This document shows positions 61,445 to 64,000 of a DNA stretch of 64,000 bases, piece after piece (within the stretch, counting starts at the first letter, position 1; each line of letters starts with the position of its first letter). Source of the stretch: Pratylenchus scribneri. Lineage: Eukaryota; Nematoda; Chromadorea; Rhabditida; Pratylenchidae. The stretch is taken from positions 434,001-498,000 of the forward strand of contig JAQSEB010000086.1 in assembly GCA_030063045.1 (NCBI GenBank), given 5' to 3'. The notes beneath the pieces are model-generated. The model was not told the origin of the DNA. It saw nothing but the letters and a program-made list of their open reading frames with translations, and did no database searches. The position numbers were made by a program, and so were the translations under genes.

Positions 61445-63508
61445 TCATATTTTGGATTTATTTTGGTCCTGCAGAACTTCCACCAATTCTTGGAGCACTT
61501 CTAAAAATATTAAAATTAAAATATTACCCTAAAATATGGAAAAACTTGCCTCGACTACTGGCAAAATTTTTGGCCCCGTCCATGCCGCAAATTTTATCCC
61601 AATTTTCGGCCACTGAAAAAAAATACAATTAAATTGGTTTTAGCTCAACATGAGTACCGCCAATTTGGTACTAGCTTAGGGTTTTTTAGTCATAGCTCAA
61701 CAAAGAAGTAGACAATTGATGAAGATATACCATTAGAAAGCTCTATTCTAAATGGCCTCTAAAAGTGGCTTTTAAGTTTTAACTTAAAACAATTTTATAA
61801 TTAAGTGACTTTTCTTTTAAAAATTTCCATTATACTACATCAAAGGAATACAACTTTTTTAATTCCTTAAATTCTTTTTTTTAAAGCCACTTTTTTGGAG
61901 GACACTTTTGGTCTTCAATAGTTTATCGCCTTCTCGAATTGGCAATTTCCTCGCTGAATAGGCTTTAAGCAAAAAAAAAAAAATACTTATTGGCTACTGA
62001 ATTCTCCCTAACATTTCACCGCAAAAATTCTTGCCTTTTTCCACGGTTGGTTCCCGAATTGCCTGGCCCTTGGCACGGAACAATTCCACTGCACCAAACC
62101 ATTCGGCACCAGCTTCAAATACTCCGCCGGTTGCTGGACAATTTTCATGCGCCAAATATAGGCAAAGTGGAGTCACATATTCCGGCTTCAACGCTGCCAC
62201 CAACTCTTCAGGCATTACGGTCTGGGTGAGGCGAGAACCGGCTGTTGGGACCTGCAAAAAGAGGGATTAGGATATCGTAACATGGAGAATTATTTTCTAT
62301 CTCATCAAAGTGTGGAGAATTATTAGAGAGTGTGAAATTAAAAGAGAATTTTCGGTAATTTGACAAAAAAAAAACTATGAATACCATAGTCAATTTTATG
62401 GCCATATCTCAACAGGGAGGCAACCAATTCAGGAAGGCAATATATCATTTGCATCCTTTATAAATTGGCATTTCTAATTTTATGAAAATTTAAAATATTT
62501 TGCAAAATAAGATTTTCCACAAAATATTAAATTTTTAAATTCAAAGATTTGTAACTTTTGCAACTTTCTTTAAAGTAAAATTTTATTTAAAAGTTCACAT
62601 TTTATTGAGGACAATTTGAGTTTTCCAATGTTATATCACCTTCTTAAATAGGTTATTAGCTCATTGAAGCTTTCAACCAAAAACGAATCCAGTGTACCAA
62701 ATCGATTGTATTTATCAGTTCTCCCCCTATCCCTTTTTGAAAAATTTAGCCTTTCCAAATTTTTCACTATAACGAACCAGCGCATTGCTTTGAATATTGT
62801 ATTTTTGGCCTTCCATGGCCAACGTTTTGGCCAGCCCAATCAATGCCATTTTGGCAGCCGCATAATTTGCTTGCCCAAAACTGCCATATAAGCCGGAATT
62901 GGAGGAGGTGAACACTAATCGGCCAAATTGTTGATCCCTCATATAAGGCCATGCCGCTTTGGTCACAGCGAATGCTCCCTTTACATGGACTTTCATCACC
63001 AAATCTGCGCATTGATTGGAGGGAATTATCCACGATTGAAAATGTTTTTTCAATATTCTATAGACTGACAAACAGAATGGATGATATGTCCCAATTTGTC
63101 GCCGTTTATAATAATTCATTAAAGAATCAATTTGGCTTATCCAATTAAATTACAGACTCTTAATTTTAGCTATCCAATAATGTTAATTTTATTTAAATTG
63201 GTTCAGAAATTGTGCCCAAAAAACCATGAAAATTTAATCCATAGTTAAAAGGTCATTTTGAAGGCTTTTGGGCTGACTCCAACACTCCTAATCCAATTTA
63301 AATAAAAAAAAACATTATATATAGACAAAAGTCTACTCTTTAATTTGCTAGTAAAATTATCAAAATTGGTTCAATCATTGATTGGCGACCCTTTTTGTAT
63401 TTTTTTCCTTCTACAAAACAACCAAAAAAGAAAACAAACCCCAATCCAATTCGGTCATCTTGGCTAATGAAACATCGCGAAGGATGCCGGCATTGTTGAT
63501 CACAATGT
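61445..63508 (-). CDS. dhs-28: Peroxisomal (3R)-hydroxyacyl-CoA dehydrogenase, SDR family (partial, 3' exons)
   Basis: NAD-dependent oxidation of (3R)-hydroxyacyl-CoA in peroxisomal beta-oxidation; in C. elegans dhs-28 acts in ascaroside side-chain shortening. Exons (minus): 63508-63440, 63004-62778, 62251-62020, 61612-61550, 61500-61445 (TGA); 215 codons in frame. Exon 1 has IVINNAGILRDVSLAKM (SDR NNAG motif). Exon 2 has VHVKGAFAVTKAAWPYM, TSSNSG (catalytic Ser region) and NYAAAK (catalytic Tyr and Lys). Exon 3 has AGSRLTQTVMPEELV and LKPEYVTPL, specific to the HSD17B4/DHS-28 group. The last two exons give AENWDKICG and a short helix ending NKSKI. No hydratase or SCP2 domain follows. The C-terminal SKI resembles a PTS1 signal. 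The last intron (61549-61501, 49 nt) has a GC donor. The cofactor-binding N-terminus lies beyond the right edge. Confidence 0.93.
61686..61965. repeat. Foldback element F2, copy 5 (dhs-28 intron)
   Basis: Best-preserved F2. Left arm CATAGCTCAACAAAGAAG, TATACCATTAGAAAGC, TCTAAAAGTGGCTTTTAAG; right arm TTTAAAGCCACTTTTTTGG, TAGTTTATCGCCTTCTCG, CTCGCTGAATAGGC in reverse complement. Occupies most of the 407-nt intron. Confidence 0.8.
62398..62672. repeat. Foldback element F2, copy 6 (dhs-28 intron)
   Basis: Left arm GGCCATATCTCAACAGGGAG and GGAAGGCAATATATCATTTG; right arm CCAATGTTATATCACCTTC and TTATTAGCTCATTGAAGC. Lies in the 526-nt intron between dhs-28 exons. Confidence 0.75.
63091..63390. repeat. 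Foldback element F1, copy 6 (dhs-28 intron)
   Basis: Left end CCAATTTGTCGCCGTTTATA, right end ATCATTGATTGGCGACC. Inner halves TTTTAGCTATCCAATAATG and ATATAGACAAAAGTC are inverted. Occupies most of the 435-nt intron between dhs-28 exons 63440 and 63004. Confidence 0.8.
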
Positions 63509-64000
63509 CTTCGAAATGGATGGAATAGAAAATTTATTCATGAGAAAAATATGCCGAAAATATCACCATGAATCATTAGAATTAAATTCACTCAGCATAA
63601 AAATTGGAATATGAAACAATTGAGTAATTCAGTGATTGAATCCATTATTGGTTTTTAGCCCTAGATTAATTGGATAATTATCATTTTTGAATATGACATT
63701 CCATTCAAAAGCCTAAATGTCCTCTCCTCTACAATTTATTCGCTTTTATGAATTCATTAACAAAGTTGCATGTCTTTGAATGAATTAAGCCCAAATTTTT
63801 AAAGGAAAGCCGCTTTTTAACAAAATTGTTTTGAATATTCAAAAGCCTCTTTTTAGAGGAAATTTAGAACTTTTTAATGATATATCGCCTTCCTGAATTG
63901 AATTGTTTGCTATGAATGGACAAAACACAAAAGAATGACCAAGGTTTCCGTTTTCCGACATACGGTATTCAATTTATCTTCCAAAAATTGGCCTCATCAG
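63509..64000 (-). other. Right-edge interval, probable dhs-28 intron
   Basis: Upstream of the first visible dhs-28 exon. Holds an F2 copy (63655-63915). A segment at the very end (64000-63975, minus) might belong to the preceding exon, but I could not find a phase-consistent donor, so I do not call it. Confidence 0.45.
63655..63915. repeat. Foldback element F2, copy 7 (right edge)
   Basis: CAAAAGCCTAAATGTCCTC on the left, AAAAGCCTCTTTTTAGAGG and GATATATCGCCTTCCTG on the right. More diverged than copies 5 and 6. In the presumed dhs-28 intron at the window edge. Confidence 0.6.

Noticed and set aside
63975..64000. Next upstream dhs-28 exon at the window edge
   Set aside because: The candidate frames meet a stop, or give a donor whose phase does not match the acceptor at 63508.
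44100..64000. tRNA or other structured RNA genes
   Set aside because: I scanned by eye for tRNA box A/B-like motifs and found none convincing; a covariance-model search was not possible.

Overview
The window is eukaryotic and looks nematode. It has AT-rich introns, many only 42-51 nt long, several GC-AG introns, and coding exons rich in TTG-GCC-type codons. A tylenchid plant parasite (cyst-nematode-like) is my best guess, but this is inference; no species marker was recognised.

Layout. (1) Bases 1-40956 are one uninterrupted satellite array, about 640 head-to-tail copies of a 64-bp AT-rich monomer around a GC-rich dyad core, with several nested higher-order duplications. (2) Bases 41336-51366, minus strand, hold at least 21 exons of a T-type (Cav3) voltage-gated calcium channel, ortholog of C. 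elegans cca-1. They run from the N-terminal region through domains I and II into the II-III linker. The last visible exon ends in a splice donor 380 bp before the satellite, so domains III and IV are absent here and would have to lie beyond a >40-kb satellite. Two interchangeable exons code the domain II turret, one with three cysteines and one with five. (3) Bases 51.4-57.7 kb have no confident gene: a GC-rich block, two poly-G runs, a polypurine stretch, foldback repeats and weak candidate 5' exons. (4) Bases 57704-61089, plus strand, hold a seven-exon gene for a 414-residue, Gly/Pro/Ala-rich protein I do not recognise. Its first intron carries a 34-unit minisatellite that is open in one frame on each strand. 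(5) Bases 61445-63508, minus strand, hold the 3' five exons of a peroxisomal (3R)-hydroxyacyl-CoA dehydrogenase (dhs-28 / HSD17B4-like), convergent with gene 4.

Three dispersed repeat families (two of them long foldback elements) account for nearly all the longer introns, and one 47-nt intron is itself almost entirely a fragment of one family. The most interesting points are the giant satellite where the second half of the calcium channel should begin, the alternative turret exons, the mosaic structure of the satellite, and the introner-like 47-nt intron.
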